Assembly (NCBI GenBank): GCA_029319145.1
Contig: CP119753.1
Span: 3,162,001-3,226,000 of the forward strand
Reading direction: 5' to 3'
Length of the DNA: 64,000 nucleotides
DNA from: Microbacter sp. GSS18
GTDB taxonomy: Bacteria > Actinomycetota > Actinomycetes > Actinomycetales > Microbacteriaceae
Made by a program: the position numbers and the translations under genes. Shown one piece after another: positions 8,445 to 17,919 of the stretch. Positions within the stretch are counted from its first letter, which is position 1. Each line of letters opens with the position of its first letter. The notes below the pieces were generated by a model. It did no database searches. It saw nothing but the letters and a program-made list of their open reading frames with translations, and had not been told where the DNA came from.

Positions 8445-11400
8445 ATGTCCATCAAGGTCGCGCTCGAGCACTACACGAGCTATCGCTTCGCCCAGCCGGT
8501 GACGGTGCACCCGCACCTGGTGCGCCTGCGGCCGGCCCCGCACTCGCGCACGCCCATCGAGGCCTACTCGCTCGAGGTCAGCCCGAAGAACCACTTCATC
8601 AACTGGCAGCAGGACCCGTTCGGCAACTGGGTCGCCCGCATCGTCTTCCCCGAGAAGGTGAGCCACCTCGAGATCACGGTCGGCCTGGTCGCCGACATGA
8701 TGGTGATCAACCCCTTCGACTTCTTCATCGAGGAGTACGCCGAGCGCTTCCCGTTCGACTACCGCGCCGACCTCAAGGCCGACCTCGCTCCCTACATGGC
8801 CCCCGTCGACGACAGCGACGAGGCGGGCGTGTGGATGCAGGGACTGCCCGAGCTGCCCGAGGACGGCATGGCCACCGTGCAGTTCCTCTCGCAGCTGAAC
8901 GCGGCGGTCAACGGCGCGGTCGCCTACGACGTCCGCATGGAGCCGGGCGTGCAGACCCCCGACGAGACGCTCTCGCGGGCCATCGGCTCGTGCCGCGACT
9001 CGGCGTGGCTGCTGGTGAGCCTGCTGCGCAAGTACGGCCTCGCCGCGCGCTTCGTGTCGGGGTACCTCGTGCAGCTGGCGGCCGATCAGGAGTCGCTGGA
9101 CGGCCCGAGCGGCCCGGCCGAGGACTTCACGGATCTCCACGCGTGGGCCGAGGTCTACATCCCGGGCGCCGGCTGGATCGGCATGGACGCCACGAGCGCC
9201 CTGTTCGCCGGTGAGGGCCACATCCCGCTGTCGGCGACGCCGCACCCGAGCACCGCGGCCCCGATCGAGGGGTCGACCGGGGTGGCCGAGGTGACCTTCG
9301 ATTTCCACAACGAGGTGCGCCGCATCCACGAGGACCCGCGCACCACCAAGCCCTACACGGCGCAGCAGTGGGAGCGCATCGATGCGCTCGGCGAGGCCGT
9401 CGACGAGCGGCTGCGGCGCGGGGACGTGCGTCTGACGATGGGTGGGGAGCCGACCTTCGTGGCCCTCGACGACGCGACGGCGGCCGAATGGAACACGTCG
9501 GCGGACGGACCCCACAAGCGAGAGCTGGCGAACGATCTCGCGGATAAGCTGCGTCGCGCCTACGCGCAGGGCGGCGTCGTGCACCGCGGCGACGGCAAGT
9601 GGTACCCGGGCGAGCCGCTTCCGCGCTGGAACATCGCGCTGCAGTGGCGCAGCGACGGCGAGCCGCTGTGGAGCGACCCGTCGCTGTTCGCCGACCCGTG
9701 GAGCGAGAAGGCGGATGCCGATTCCGCCGCTCACGCCGAGGCGCTCGCGCGCGCCGTCACGGGCGTGCTGGGGCTCCCCGCCGAGCACCTGCTGCCGGCG
9801 TACGAGGATCCGCTCGCGGCGCTCGCCGCCGAGGTCCGGCAGCCGACGGGGCCGCGCCCGGATGCCGACGAGATCGACGCCGCCGAGGTCGCCGAGCTCG
9901 ATGCGGCCGTGACCGATCCGACGGGATGGGTGCTGCCGATCACGACCGAGGACGAATGGACGAGTCCGGCATGGCGGTTCCGCCGAGGCCGGCTCGTGCT
10001 GACCCCCGGTACGAGCGCGGTCGGTCTGCGCCTGCCGCTGGACTCGGTCGCGTGGGAGGAGCCGGAGTACGCCGGCGAGCCGTCGTACGTCGAGGTGTCG
10101 GCACCGCTGGCCCCCGGCATCCCGCACGTGAAGATCGCCGATCCCGCCGACTCGAGCCGCACGGCGCTGGCGATCGAGGCGCGGGGCGGCCACGTCCACG
10201 TCTTCCTGCCGCCGACGACGACGCTCGAGGCGTACGCGGATCTGCTGACCGTGATCGAGACCGCCGCCGCCCAGGTCGAGGTGCCGGTCGTGCTCGAGGG
10301 CTACGGCCCGCCGCCGGACGCGCGCCTGGTGCAGCTCGTGGTGACCCCCGACCCGGGCGTCATCGAGGTCAACGTGCAGCCGACCTCGTCGTGGGCGGAC
10401 CAGCGGGATCTCACGATCTCGCTGTACGACCACGCCCGCCGCAGTCGCCTGTCGACGGAGAAGTTCGACCTCGACGGCCTGCACACCGGCACCGGAGGCG
10501 GCAACCACATCACGATCGGCGGGCCCCAGCCGATCGACTCGCCCCTGCTGCGCCGTCCCGACCTGCTGGCGAGCCTCGTGACCTACTGGCAGCGGCATCC
10601 GAGTCTGTCGTACCTGTTCTCGGGCCGGTTCATCGGCCCGACCAGCCAGGCGCCGCGCTTCGACGAGGGCCGCCCCGAGGCGGTCTACGAGATGGAGATC
10701 GCGCTGCAGGAGCTGCGGCGGCTGCAGGGGGACCCCGAGAACGCCGAGACCGACGCGCTGCCGTGGCTCACCGACCGGGCCCTGCGGCACCTGCTGACCG
10801 ACCTCACCGGTAACACCCATCGTGCCGAGTTCTGCATCGACAAGCTGTACAGCCCCGACTCCAGCCGCGGGCGCCTAGGCCTGCTCGAGCTGCGCGGCTT
10901 CGAGATGCCGCCGCACCCCGAGCTCGCGCTCGTGCAGGCGCTGCTCGTGCGCAGCCTCGTGGCGATGTTCTGGGAGAAGCCGTACACCGCGCCGCTCGTG
11001 CGCTGGGGAACGCGCCTGCACGAGGACTTCCTGCTGCCGCAGGGGGCGACCGCCGACATCGACGAGGTCGTCGCGGACCTGCGCGCCCACGGCATCGCGT
11101 TCGAGGAGACGTGGCTGGACCCGTTCACCGAGTTCCGGTTCCCGCGCATCGGCTTCACCCGCATCGGTGCGCCCGGCCGCGGCATCGAGATGGAGCTCCG
11201 GCAGGCGATCGAGCCGTGGCACGTGCTCGGCGAGGAGGCGACGGCGGGCGGGACGTCGCGGTACGTCGACTCGTCCGTCGAGCGCATCCAGGTGCGCGTC
11301 CGCGGTGTCGACATCGACCGGCACCTGGTGACGTGCCAGGGTGTACCTGTGCCTCTGACTCCGACCGGCCACCTCGGCGAGTACTACGCCGGCGTCCGCT

Positions 11401-11717
11401 ACCGGGCGTGGCAGCCGTGGTCGGCGCTGCATCCGTCGATCGCCGTGCACGCTCCGCTGACCTTCGAAGTCGTCGACGCGAACGCCGAGACGAGTCTCGG
11501 CGGCGCGACGTACCACGTCGTCCACCCGGGCGGCCGCGCCTACCACCACCCGCCGGTCAACGCCAACGAGGCCGAGGCCCGCCGCGCGAGCCGGTTCGAG
11601 GCGCACGGCCTGACGTCGGGACACTTCGACGTCGCGGCAGCCCGCGAGGCGGGTCGCCGCGCCGCCACGTCCGACTACCCCCACACTCTGGACCTGCGCA
11701 GGGTCCCCCCGCAGTGA
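8445..11717 (+). CDS. Transglutaminase-like / DUF2126 amidoligase-fold fusion protein
   Basis: 1090 residues. The N-terminal ~85 residues are the beta-rich bacterial transglutaminase N-domain. Next comes a transglutaminase/protease core with the triad Cys183 (GSCRDSAW), His232 (DLHAWAEVY) and Asp248 (GMDATSALF). From about residue 310 a DUF2126 domain follows, beginning LTMGGEPTFVALDD; this domain has been proposed to be a glutamine-synthetase-fold COOH-NH2 ligase. It is cytoplasmic by sequence (no signal). It starts a four-gene operon and overlaps the next gene by GTGA. Predicted activities are peptide cleavage or transamidation plus ATP-dependent amide formation; the substrate is unknown. 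Confidence 0.88.
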   Translation: MSIKVALEHYTSYRFAQPVTVHPHLVRLRPAPHSRTPIEAYSLEVSPKNHFINWQQDPFGNWVARIVFPEKVSHLEITVGLVADMMVINPFDFFIEEYAERFPFDYRADLKADLAPYMAPVDDSDEAGVWMQGLPELPEDGMATVQFLSQLNAAVNGAVAYDVRMEPGVQTPDETLSRAIGSCRDSAWLLVSLLRKYGLAARFVSGYLVQLAADQESLDGPSGPAEDFTDLHAWAEVYIPGAGWIGMDATSALFAGEGHIPLSATPHPSTAAPIEGSTGVAEVTFDFHNEVRRIHEDPRTTKPYTAQQWERIDALGEAVDERLRRGDVRLTMGGEPTFVALDDATAAEWNTSADGPHKRELANDLADKLRRAYAQGGVVHRGDGKWYPGEPLPRWNIALQWRSDGEPLWSDPSLFADPWSEKADADSAAHAEALARAVTGVLGLPAEHLLPAYEDPLAALAAEVRQPTGPRPDADEIDAAEVAELDAAVTDPTGWVLPITTEDEWTSPAWRFRRGRLVLTPGTSAVGLRLPLDSVAWEEPEYAGEPSYVEVSAPLAPGIPHVKIADPADSSRTALAIEARGGHVHVFLPPTTTLEAYADLLTVIETAAAQVEVPVVLEGYGPPPDARLVQLVVTPDPGVIEVNVQPTSSWADQRDLTISLYDHARRSRLSTEKFDLDGLHTGTGGGNHITIGGPQPIDSPLLRRPDLLASLVTYWQRHPSLSYLFSGRFIGPTSQAPRFDEGRPEAVYEMEIALQELRRLQGDPENAETDALPWLTDRALRHLLTDLTGNTHRAEFCIDKLYSPDSSRGRLGLLELRGFEMPPHPELALVQALLVRSLVAMFWEKPYTAPLVRWGTRLHEDFLLPQGATADIDEVVADLRAHGIAFEETWLDPFTEFRFPRIGFTRIGAPGRGIEMELRQAIEPWHVLGEEATAGGTSRYVDSSVERIQVRVRGVDIDRHLVTCQGVPVPLTPTGHLGEYYAGVRYRAWQPWSALHPSIAVHAPLTFEVVDANAETSLGGATYHVVHPGGRAYHHPPVNANEAEARRASRFEAHGLTSGHFDVAAAREAGRRAATSDYPHTLDLRRVPPQ

Positions 11718-14209
11718 GCGTCCTGCACGACTATGCGGCGGACCTCACCCGGGCCACGCTGCCCCTGAACGGCGGGTCGGCCGCGGTCTCGCCGCGCTTC
11801 GACGAGGTGATCGGCCCGGAGGGCGCGCTGCGCCCGGCGTGGAAGGGGCTCGCGTCGGCGGCGATCACCCTCACGCAGAGCGAGATCGCACGTCTGGTGT
11901 CCGAGATCGCCGGCGCCCTCGCCGACGACGGCGTCACCTATGCGCACCGCGGTGGTCCGCGCCCGTGGCGCCTGGATCCGCTGCCGCTCGTCTTCGACGC
12001 GCCGTCCTGGAACCGCATAGAGGTGGGCCTCGCCCAGCGCGCCGAGCTGCTCAACGCCATCATGGCCGACCTGTACGGCGACCAGCGCCTGCTGTCGGAG
12101 GGCGTGATCCCCGCCGCCGCCGTGTTCGCCCACCCCGGCTTCGTCCGCCCGATCGCGCGCCCGAGCGTCGCCGACGCGCATCCGATCGTGCTGACCGGAA
12201 CCGATCTCGGCCGCGACGCGGACGGCGAGTGGCGCGTGCTGGCCGATCGCGTGCAGGCCCCGTCGGGTCTGGGCTTCGCGATGGAGAACCGGCTGGTGAT
12301 CTCGCGGCTGCTGCCCGAGCTGTACAACGAAGCCGATCTGCACCGCATCGATCCGTACTTCGTCGTGCTGCGCGACGCGCTGCTGCAGTGCGCGCCGACC
12401 GATTCGCCCGATCCGCGCGTGGTCGTGTTGTCGCCGGGCACCCACTCCGAGACCGCCTACGACCAGGCGTTCATCGCCACGACGCTCGGATTCCCGCTCG
12501 TGCAGGGCGACGACCTGGTGGTCAGCGAGGGCAGCGTGTGGATCAAGCCTCCCCGCTGGCCGCACACCAAGCCCGTCGACCGCGTCGACGTCATCCTGCG
12601 CCGCGTCGACGCCGCATGGTGCGATCCGCTCGAGCTGCGCGGCGACTCGCAGCTGGGCGTCGCGGGACTCGTCGAGGCGGTGCGCCGCGGCACGGTGAAG
12701 ATCGTCAACGGTCTCGGCGCCGGCGTGCTCGAGAACCCCGCGCTGCTGCCGTTCCTTCCCGCCGCGTGCGAGCGGCTGCTCGGCGAGCAGCTGCTGCTGC
12801 CCGCGACGCCGGCATGGTGGTGCGGAGACCGCGAGGGCCTCGACCACGTGCTCGCCCAGCTGCGTCGCGATCCGGAGTCCATCCTCATCCGCACCCTCGA
12901 CGGCGCCTCGGCCGACGACGTGAGCCCCGACGAGCTGGCGGTGCGCATCCTCGCGCACCCGTATCGCTACGTGGGCCTTGCCCGTCTGCCGCTGTCGCAG
13001 GCGCCGGTGTGGCGCTCGGGCGGTATCGCCGAGGCGCGCCCCCTGGTGCTGCGCGCCTTCTCGGTGCGGTACGGCTCCGCCTACCGCACGCTCGCGGGCG
13101 GCATGGCCACCGCGCGCGATGACGACGGCGTCCCCCTCACCAAGGACGTGTGGGTCCTCAAGGCCGATCCGGCCGATCCGGACCAGGGGTTGCCGGGTCC
13201 CTCGCCGCTGACCATGGTGCCCTCGATCCCCGCGTTCGCGCCGCGTGCTCTCGCCGACATGTTCTGGGCGGGCCGCTACGCCGAGCGCGCGGAGGACGTG
13301 CTGCGGCTCGTCATCGCGACGCAGGGGCTGCTCGAACGCGATGGGCGGCGCTCCGCGAGCGCGGCGTGGGCGCTGCAGAGCATCCTCCAGCGGCTCGCGG
13401 GAAGCCGCTGGGCATCGCCGACCGACGAACTGCGCTCGCTGCTCGTCGAGACCGGCCGGGCGGGCACGGCGGCGCATGCCCTCGCGGGAATGCGCGGCGC
13501 GCTCGAGGGCGTGCGTGATCAGCTCTCGGGCGACACGTGGCGCGTGTTCAGCATCGCGGACCGCGCGATGGACGCCGCACGCGACTCCACCCACGCGCCG
13601 CAGATCGCGGACTCGGCCGAGCGGATGCTCAGCGGTGTGCTGTCGCTGTACGGCGTGACGTCGAACATGATCCGTGACACCGGCTGGCACATGATCGAGG
13701 CGGGCCGCTACCTCGAGCGTGCGCTGCAGCTGTGCATCCTGCTCGAGGCGACGACCGCCGCCGACGCGGCAGGGGCCGCGGACCGGCAGGTCCTCGACGG
13801 CGTCCTGCTGGCGGCCGAGAGCCTCGTGACGCACCGCCGCCGCTATCGCGGCTACGGGCGCACCCGCAGCATCTTCGAGCTGCTCCTGAAGGACCTCGAC
13901 AACCCCCGCTCGCTCGCCTTCGCGCTCGAGGGGCTGCGCCGGCACCTCGACGCCATGCCGGACTCGACCGGCTCGACCCGCCCCGAGCGCCTCCGTGACG
14001 CGCTGGGCGAGGCACTCGACGCGGTCGACGTCGCGAAGCTGTCGGCCGAGATCGACGGCCGACGACCGGCACTGGCCGAGTTCCTGGCCGAGACGGTGAA
14101 GGGGCTGCGCCGGCTCGCCGACGCGATCGCCGAGCTGCACTTCGAGGGCGGTCCGCCCGCCGTGCAGATGTCGTCGCTGGCCCTGGTCGAGGAGATGGGC
14201 CGCGCATGA
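11714..14209 (+). CDS. Circularly permuted ATP-grasp / alpha-E domain protein
   Basis: 831 residues from the GTG at 11714, which overlaps the previous stop. The N-terminal ~500 residues match the circularly permuted ATP-grasp type 2 domain (blocks such as LYGDQRLLSEG, RIDPYFVVLRD, VVLSPGTHSETAYDQ and IVNGLGAGVLENPALLPF). The C-terminal ~310 residues match the all-helical alpha-E domain (RAEDVLRLVIATQGLLE; MIEAGRYLERALQL). Such two-domain proteins occur with transglutaminase-like genes in many bacteria and are predicted to form peptide or amide bonds, but no product is known. Its last four bases overlap the next gene. Confidence 0.88.
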   Translation: MSVLHDYAADLTRATLPLNGGSAAVSPRFDEVIGPEGALRPAWKGLASAAITLTQSEIARLVSEIAGALADDGVTYAHRGGPRPWRLDPLPLVFDAPSWNRIEVGLAQRAELLNAIMADLYGDQRLLSEGVIPAAAVFAHPGFVRPIARPSVADAHPIVLTGTDLGRDADGEWRVLADRVQAPSGLGFAMENRLVISRLLPELYNEADLHRIDPYFVVLRDALLQCAPTDSPDPRVVVLSPGTHSETAYDQAFIATTLGFPLVQGDDLVVSEGSVWIKPPRWPHTKPVDRVDVILRRVDAAWCDPLELRGDSQLGVAGLVEAVRRGTVKIVNGLGAGVLENPALLPFLPAACERLLGEQLLLPATPAWWCGDREGLDHVLAQLRRDPESILIRTLDGASADDVSPDELAVRILAHPYRYVGLARLPLSQAPVWRSGGIAEARPLVLRAFSVRYGSAYRTLAGGMATARDDDGVPLTKDVWVLKADPADPDQGLPGPSPLTMVPSIPAFAPRALADMFWAGRYAERAEDVLRLVIATQGLLERDGRRSASAAWALQSILQRLAGSRWASPTDELRSLLVETGRAGTAAHALAGMRGALEGVRDQLSGDTWRVFSIADRAMDAARDSTHAPQIADSAERMLSGVLSLYGVTSNMIRDTGWHMIEAGRYLERALQLCILLEATTAADAAGAADRQVLDGVLLAAESLVTHRRRYRGYGRTRSIFELLLKDLDNPRSLAFALEGLRRHLDAMPDSTGSTRPERLRDALGEALDAVDVAKLSAEIDGRRPALAEFLAETVKGLRRLADAIAELHFEGGPPAVQMSSLALVEEMGRA

Positions 14210-15090
14210 AGTACCTCCTGTCGCACCGCACCGAGTACGTCTACGACAAGCCGGTGCGCAACAGCCTCGGCGTCCACCACCTGCGCCCGCGGCAGCTGCC
14301 GTGGCAGCAGGTCGCCTCGCACGCCGTGACGCTTGATCCGCCGCCCGCCGATCTCACGCCCGATGTCGACTACTACGGCAACGCCGTGACGTACTACCAC
14401 GTCGTCTCGCCGCACACGGAGCTCGTCATCGACGCCGCGAGCGAGGTCACCGTGGAGAGCCCCGTGTACGACCCCGAGGCGCTCGCGATGCCGTGGGAGC
14501 GTGCGCGCCCGCTCGACGACCCCACGCTGCCGGGGGCGTGGGCGGCGACGGAGTTCGCGCTCGAGTCGCCGCGCGTGGCCCACGTCCCCGAGGCCGCCGA
14601 GTACGCGGCGGAGTCCCTGCATCCGGGTCGCCCGATCGGCGAGGCCGCGACGGACCTGATGCAGCGCATCCACCGCGACTTCGACTACGACACCAAGGCG
14701 ACCACCGTCACCAGCACGGTGGCGGACGCGATGCGCAAGCGCGCCGGCGTGTGCCAGGACTTCGCTCACGTCGCGCTGGCGTGCCTGCGCAGTCACGGGA
14801 TCGCCGCCCGGTACGTCAGCGGCTACCTGGCGACCCAGCCGCCGCCCGGCAAGGAGCGGGTCGTCGGGGCGGATGCCTCGCACGCGTGGCTGGCGGTGTG
14901 GCTGCCCGTCTCGGGCGAGTGGCTCGCGATCGATCCGACCAACAACCAGTGGGCGAACGACCGCTACATCACCGTGGCGTGGGGCCGCGACTACGGCGAC
15001 GTGTCGCCGGTGCGCGGCATCATCTGGTCGAAGGCGAAGAAGTCGACGCTGCGCGTCTCGGTCGACGTCGCGCCCCACGAGGGCGCCTGA
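14206..15090 (+). CDS. Transglutaminase-family protein, second copy
   Basis: 294 residues. N-terminal transglutaminase N-domain (LSHRTEYVYDKPV onward) and a core with Cys183 (GVCQDFAHVA), His226 (DASHAWLAVW) and Asp243 (AIDPTNNQW). It is shorter than the first gene of the operon and lacks DUF2126. The Cys-His-Asp set predicts a papain-fold peptidase or transglutaminase. ATGA overlap with the upstream gene and a 1-bp gap to the downstream peptidase show tight translational coupling. No signal peptide. Confidence 0.9.
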   Translation: MKYLLSHRTEYVYDKPVRNSLGVHHLRPRQLPWQQVASHAVTLDPPPADLTPDVDYYGNAVTYYHVVSPHTELVIDAASEVTVESPVYDPEALAMPWERARPLDDPTLPGAWAATEFALESPRVAHVPEAAEYAAESLHPGRPIGEAATDLMQRIHRDFDYDTKATTVTSTVADAMRKRAGVCQDFAHVALACLRSHGIAARYVSGYLATQPPPGKERVVGADASHAWLAVWLPVSGEWLAIDPTNNQWANDRYITVAWGRDYGDVSPVRGIIWSKAKKSTLRVSVDVAPHEGA

Positions 15091-15091
15091 C

Positions 15092-16084
15092 GTGCAGGCG
15101 TTCCGCTGCCGCGTGTGCGACGCGAGGCTGTTCTTCGAGAACTCGGTGTGCGTGTCGTGCGGTACCGCGCTCGGCTACTCGCGTGCCGAGCGCGCCATCG
15201 TCCCCGTCGACGACGCCGGGCGCCACGTCGACGCCGAGGGGCTGGTGTGGCATGTGTGCCGCAATCTGAATCTGTCGGGCTGCACGTGGCTCGCGGCCCT
15301 CGAGGGCGGCGCGTGCGAGAGCTGCGCGCTCACGCGCGTGCGCCCGAACGACGCCGACCTCGAGGGGCTGGCGAACTTCGTCCCGGCCGAGCGCGCCAAG
15401 CGCCACCTGCTGTACGAGCTCGACCGTCTCGGCCTCGAGGTGCGGGGCAAGGATGCCGATCCGCTCGGCGGACTGGCGTTCGACCTGCTCTCCTCGAGCG
15501 ATGCGCAGGTGACGATCGGCCATGTCGACGGCGTCATCACGATAGACCTCGCCGAAGGCGACGACGTGCACCGAGAGAAGGTGCGCGATCAGCTCGACGA
15601 GCCGTACCGCACGATGCTGGGGCACTTCCGCCACGAGGTCGGCCACTACTTCCAGTGGCAGCTCGTGGGCGAGGGCCCGCACACGGCGCGGTTCCGCGAG
15701 CTCTTCGGCGATGAGCGCGCCGACTACCAGGAGGCGATCGACCGGCATTACGCAGACGGGGCGCCCGCCGACTGGAGGGCGTCGTACATCTCGACCTACG
15801 CCACGATGCACCCGCACGAGGACTTCGCCGAGACGTGGGCGCACCTGCTCCACATCCACGACACCGTCGACTCGGCGGTCTCGCACGGTCTCGTCGACGC
15901 CGCGCGCGTCGAGCGGACGGGTGATCTGCGTGCGCTGGTGACGGACGTCTGGATCCCGCTGTCGACGGCGCTCAACGTCATCAACCGCTCGATGGGCAAG
16001 GACGACCTCTACCCGTTCGCGATCCCGGCGCCGGTCCTGGACAAGCTGGCGTTCGCGGCATCGCTGCTGCCCGCGCGCTCCTGA
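15092..16084 (+). CDS. Putative zinc-binding metallopeptidase with N-terminal zinc ribbon
   Basis: 330 residues, GTG start one base after the previous stop. The N-terminus has two CxxC knuckles (FRCRVCDARL, VCVSCGTALGY) and a further Cys-rich stretch near residue 65 (GACESCALTR), as in the zinc-ribbon domain of this family. The catalytic part has HEVGH (His181, Glu182, His185) and a probable third ligand Glu247 in HPHEDFAETWAHL. This fits the Mx-type putative peptidase family commonly found beside transglutaminase/ATP-grasp genes. It is the last gene of the operon and may process the product of the upstream ligases; the substrate is unknown. Confidence 0.88.
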   Translation: MQAFRCRVCDARLFFENSVCVSCGTALGYSRAERAIVPVDDAGRHVDAEGLVWHVCRNLNLSGCTWLAALEGGACESCALTRVRPNDADLEGLANFVPAERAKRHLLYELDRLGLEVRGKDADPLGGLAFDLLSSSDAQVTIGHVDGVITIDLAEGDDVHREKVRDQLDEPYRTMLGHFRHEVGHYFQWQLVGEGPHTARFRELFGDERADYQEAIDRHYADGAPADWRASYISTYATMHPHEDFAETWAHLLHIHDTVDSAVSHGLVDAARVERTGDLRALVTDVWIPLSTALNVINRSMGKDDLYPFAIPAPVLDKLAFAASLLPARS

Positions 16085-16109
16085 GCCGTCGCCGCGGCCG
16101 TCGCGCCGG

Positions 16110-16367
16110 CTACAGCCGTGTCACGCGGCGGATCAGATAGCGGGCGGGTGCGAGGTCGAGCCGGGGGTCGGCATCGCGGAGGGTCTTGATCGCGGCCATC
16201 GGCGACGCCGCCGGATCGACCCCGGACGACCGCAGCCGCTCGGCGGCCCACGCCACCGCGATCTCGTGACTGCTGCGGCCCTCGTCGGCAGGGAAGAGCT
16301 CGTCCAGGGCAGCGCGGGGGTCGACGTCGTCGCCGGAGAGCAGACGCTGGATTCGGGCCGTGTCCAT
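16110..16367 (-). CDS. Conserved-looking hypothetical protein, 85 aa
   Basis: A small soluble protein with a balanced composition and an ordered pattern of alternating helices (IQRLLSGDD; ALDELFPAD; IAVAWAAERLRSSG; AAIKTLRDADP). No family was recognised. It starts 21 bp after the hpxO stop on the same strand, so it may be the last gene of the uraD-uraH-hpxO transcript. The ribosome site is weak. It converges on the metallopeptidase gene with a 25-bp gap. Confidence 0.6.
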   Translation of the reverse strand: MDTARIQRLLSGDDVDPRAALDELFPADEGRSSHEIAVAWAAERLRSSGVDPAASPMAAIKTLRDADPRLDLAPARYLIRRVTRL

Positions 16368-16388
16368 GATGCCGAGCCTAGGGCCGCG

Positions 16389-17582
16389 TCACAGGGTTCC
16401 GACGCCGAGGTTGATCGGACTGTCGACGATGTTGCCCACGATGCCCTTGATGATGCCGGATCCGTCGCTGCCCCGCAGGCTCTCGTACCACGCGTCGGTG
16501 GCGGCGGCATCGAAGGCATGCGTCTCGTCGCCGCGCTTGCGGGCGCGCAGCACGAGCTCGCCGGCGCGCTCGGCGCGGCTGAGCTCGTAGCGCTTGAGCG
16601 CGTCCTCGACGCCGACGGTGTTGGTGGCGAGGCTGATGCCCAGCGCGAACGTGTCCTCGAGCGCCGAGCACGCGCCCTGGCCGATGTCGGGGGCGGTGTT
16701 GTGGGCGGCGTCGCCGAGGATCGCGACGCGTCCGCGTGTCCACGTGCGGAACGGGTCGATGTCCCAGATCTCGACGCGGTTGAGCGAGACCGCGGGGTCG
16801 ATCGCCGCGATGAGCGACTGGACGCCGGGTGCCCAGCCCGCGAACGCCTGCTCGAGCGGCGTCTTGCCGTCAGCGCTGTCGTACGGCAGCCCCGCGGGCT
16901 GGGGGACGTCGAACCAGAAGTAGAAGCGGCCGTCCGCGACCGGCATGACCGCAGCGCGCTTGCCCTCGGCGACGTAGGTCGTCCACTGGTCGACGGGGCC
17001 GATCGCGGTGTCCTGGGTGATGAGGCCGTTGAAGTTCGTGTAGCCCGAGTACGTGCGCTCGATGCTCGGGGAGCCCTCGGTCGCGCCCGTGACGTAGTCA
17101 CGCGTGATCGATCGGGCGCCGTCGGCGCCGATCAGCAGGTCGGCGGTGTCGGTCGAGCCGTCCGCGAACGTCGCCGTCACCACGCCGTCCGCCTCGGACA
17201 CCGCCATCATCTTCATGCCGAGACGGATGTCGTCCAGGCCGAAGGCCTCCATGAGCAGCATCTGCAGGTCGGCGCGCGCGACCGGGTACGGCTTCTGCCC
17301 CGTCATCTCGGTGACCGGCGCGAGGCTGAAGCGGCACATCGTCTCGCCGGTGTGCCCGTCCTGGTAGGACATGTACGCCATGTCGCCGCCGAGCGCGGCG
17401 ACCTCGTCGGCCAGGCCGAGCCAGTTGAGCACCTTCACGCCGTTCGACCACAGCGACAGGGCGGCACCGACGGGCTTGTTCTCGCGCATGCGGTCGTAGA
17501 TGACCACGTCGTGCCCGAGGCGCTTGAGGGCGATGCCGGCGCTCGTTCCGCCGATGCCGGCCCCGATGACGATGATCTTCAT
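16389..17582 (-). CDS. hpxO: FAD-dependent urate hydroxylase
   Basis: 397 residues. A flavin monooxygenase that turns urate into 5-hydroxyisourate with NADH and O2. Motifs: FAD dinucleotide site IVIGAGIGGTSAGIAL at residues 3-18, DG motif LLIGADGARS, and the second FAD site GRVAILGDAAHNTAPDIGQG. The region EGKRAAVMPVADGRFYFWF carries the Arg and Tyr expected in HpxO urate enzymes. Overall it follows Klebsiella HpxO closely (for example KPVGAALSLWSNGVK). It is third in the operon uraD-uraH-hpxO, with 3 bp to uraH. It replaces cofactor-free uricase in this organism. Confidence 0.93.
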   Translation of the reverse strand: MKIIVIGAGIGGTSAGIALKRLGHDVVIYDRMRENKPVGAALSLWSNGVKVLNWLGLADEVAALGGDMAYMSYQDGHTGETMCRFSLAPVTEMTGQKPYPVARADLQMLLMEAFGLDDIRLGMKMMAVSEADGVVTATFADGSTDTADLLIGADGARSITRDYVTGATEGSPSIERTYSGYTNFNGLITQDTAIGPVDQWTTYVAEGKRAAVMPVADGRFYFWFDVPQPAGLPYDSADGKTPLEQAFAGWAPGVQSLIAAIDPAVSLNRVEIWDIDPFRTWTRGRVAILGDAAHNTAPDIGQGACSALEDTFALGISLATNTVGVEDALKRYELSRAERAGELVLRARKRGDETHAFDAAATDAWYESLRGSDGSGIIKGIVGNIVDSPINLGVGTL

Positions 17583-17585
17583 CCT

Positions 17586-17915
17586 TCAGCTCCCTCGATA
17601 CGTCGAATACGCGAACGGACTCAGCAGCAGCGGCACGTGGAGGTGCCGGTCGCCTTCGACGGTGAAGGTGATCGTGACCAGGGGGTAGAACGTCTCGACC
17701 CCGCGGTGCCCGAAGTACGCACCCGTGCCGAACGTGAGGGCGTAGGTGCCCGGGGTCAGCAGCTCGGGCCCGAGGGCCAGTCGGCCGTCGGCGTCCGTGA
17801 CGCCTTCGGCGACCGCCTCGGTGCCGTCGGCTCCGTGACGCGCGAGCGAGACGACGACCCCGGGTGCGGGCAGCCCGATCGAGGCGTCGAGGATGTGGGT
17901 CGTGAGGTGGGTCAT
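17586..17915 (-). CDS. uraH: 5-hydroxyisourate hydrolase (transthyretin-like)
   Basis: 109 residues from the ATG at 17915. Hydrolyses 5-hydroxyisourate to OHCU. The N-terminal LTTHILDASIGLPAPGV carries the catalytic His, and the C-terminus ends in SPFAYSTYRGS, the YRGS tail that distinguishes these enzymes from true transthyretins. FYPLVTITF and HLHVPLLLSP are the conserved strands. Length is typical (about 110 aa). It starts 4 bp after uraD and ends 3 bp before hpxO, so the three are translated together. Confidence 0.95.
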   Translation of the reverse strand: MTHLTTHILDASIGLPAPGVVVSLARHGADGTEAVAEGVTDADGRLALGPELLTPGTYALTFGTGAYFGHRGVETFYPLVTITFTVEGDRHLHVPLLLSPFAYSTYRGS

Positions 17916-17919
17916 GCCC

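Noticed and set aside
6551..8455. N-terminal extension of the class V aminotransferase by more than 600 codons
   Set aside because: The open frame is antisense to the NCS2 permease, is Arg/Asp/Glu-biased without homology, and reflects GC-rich third-position bias.
8058..10820. 920-codon minus-strand open frame
   Set aside because: It is opposite the NCS2 permease end and the first transglutaminase gene, with no recognisable domain.
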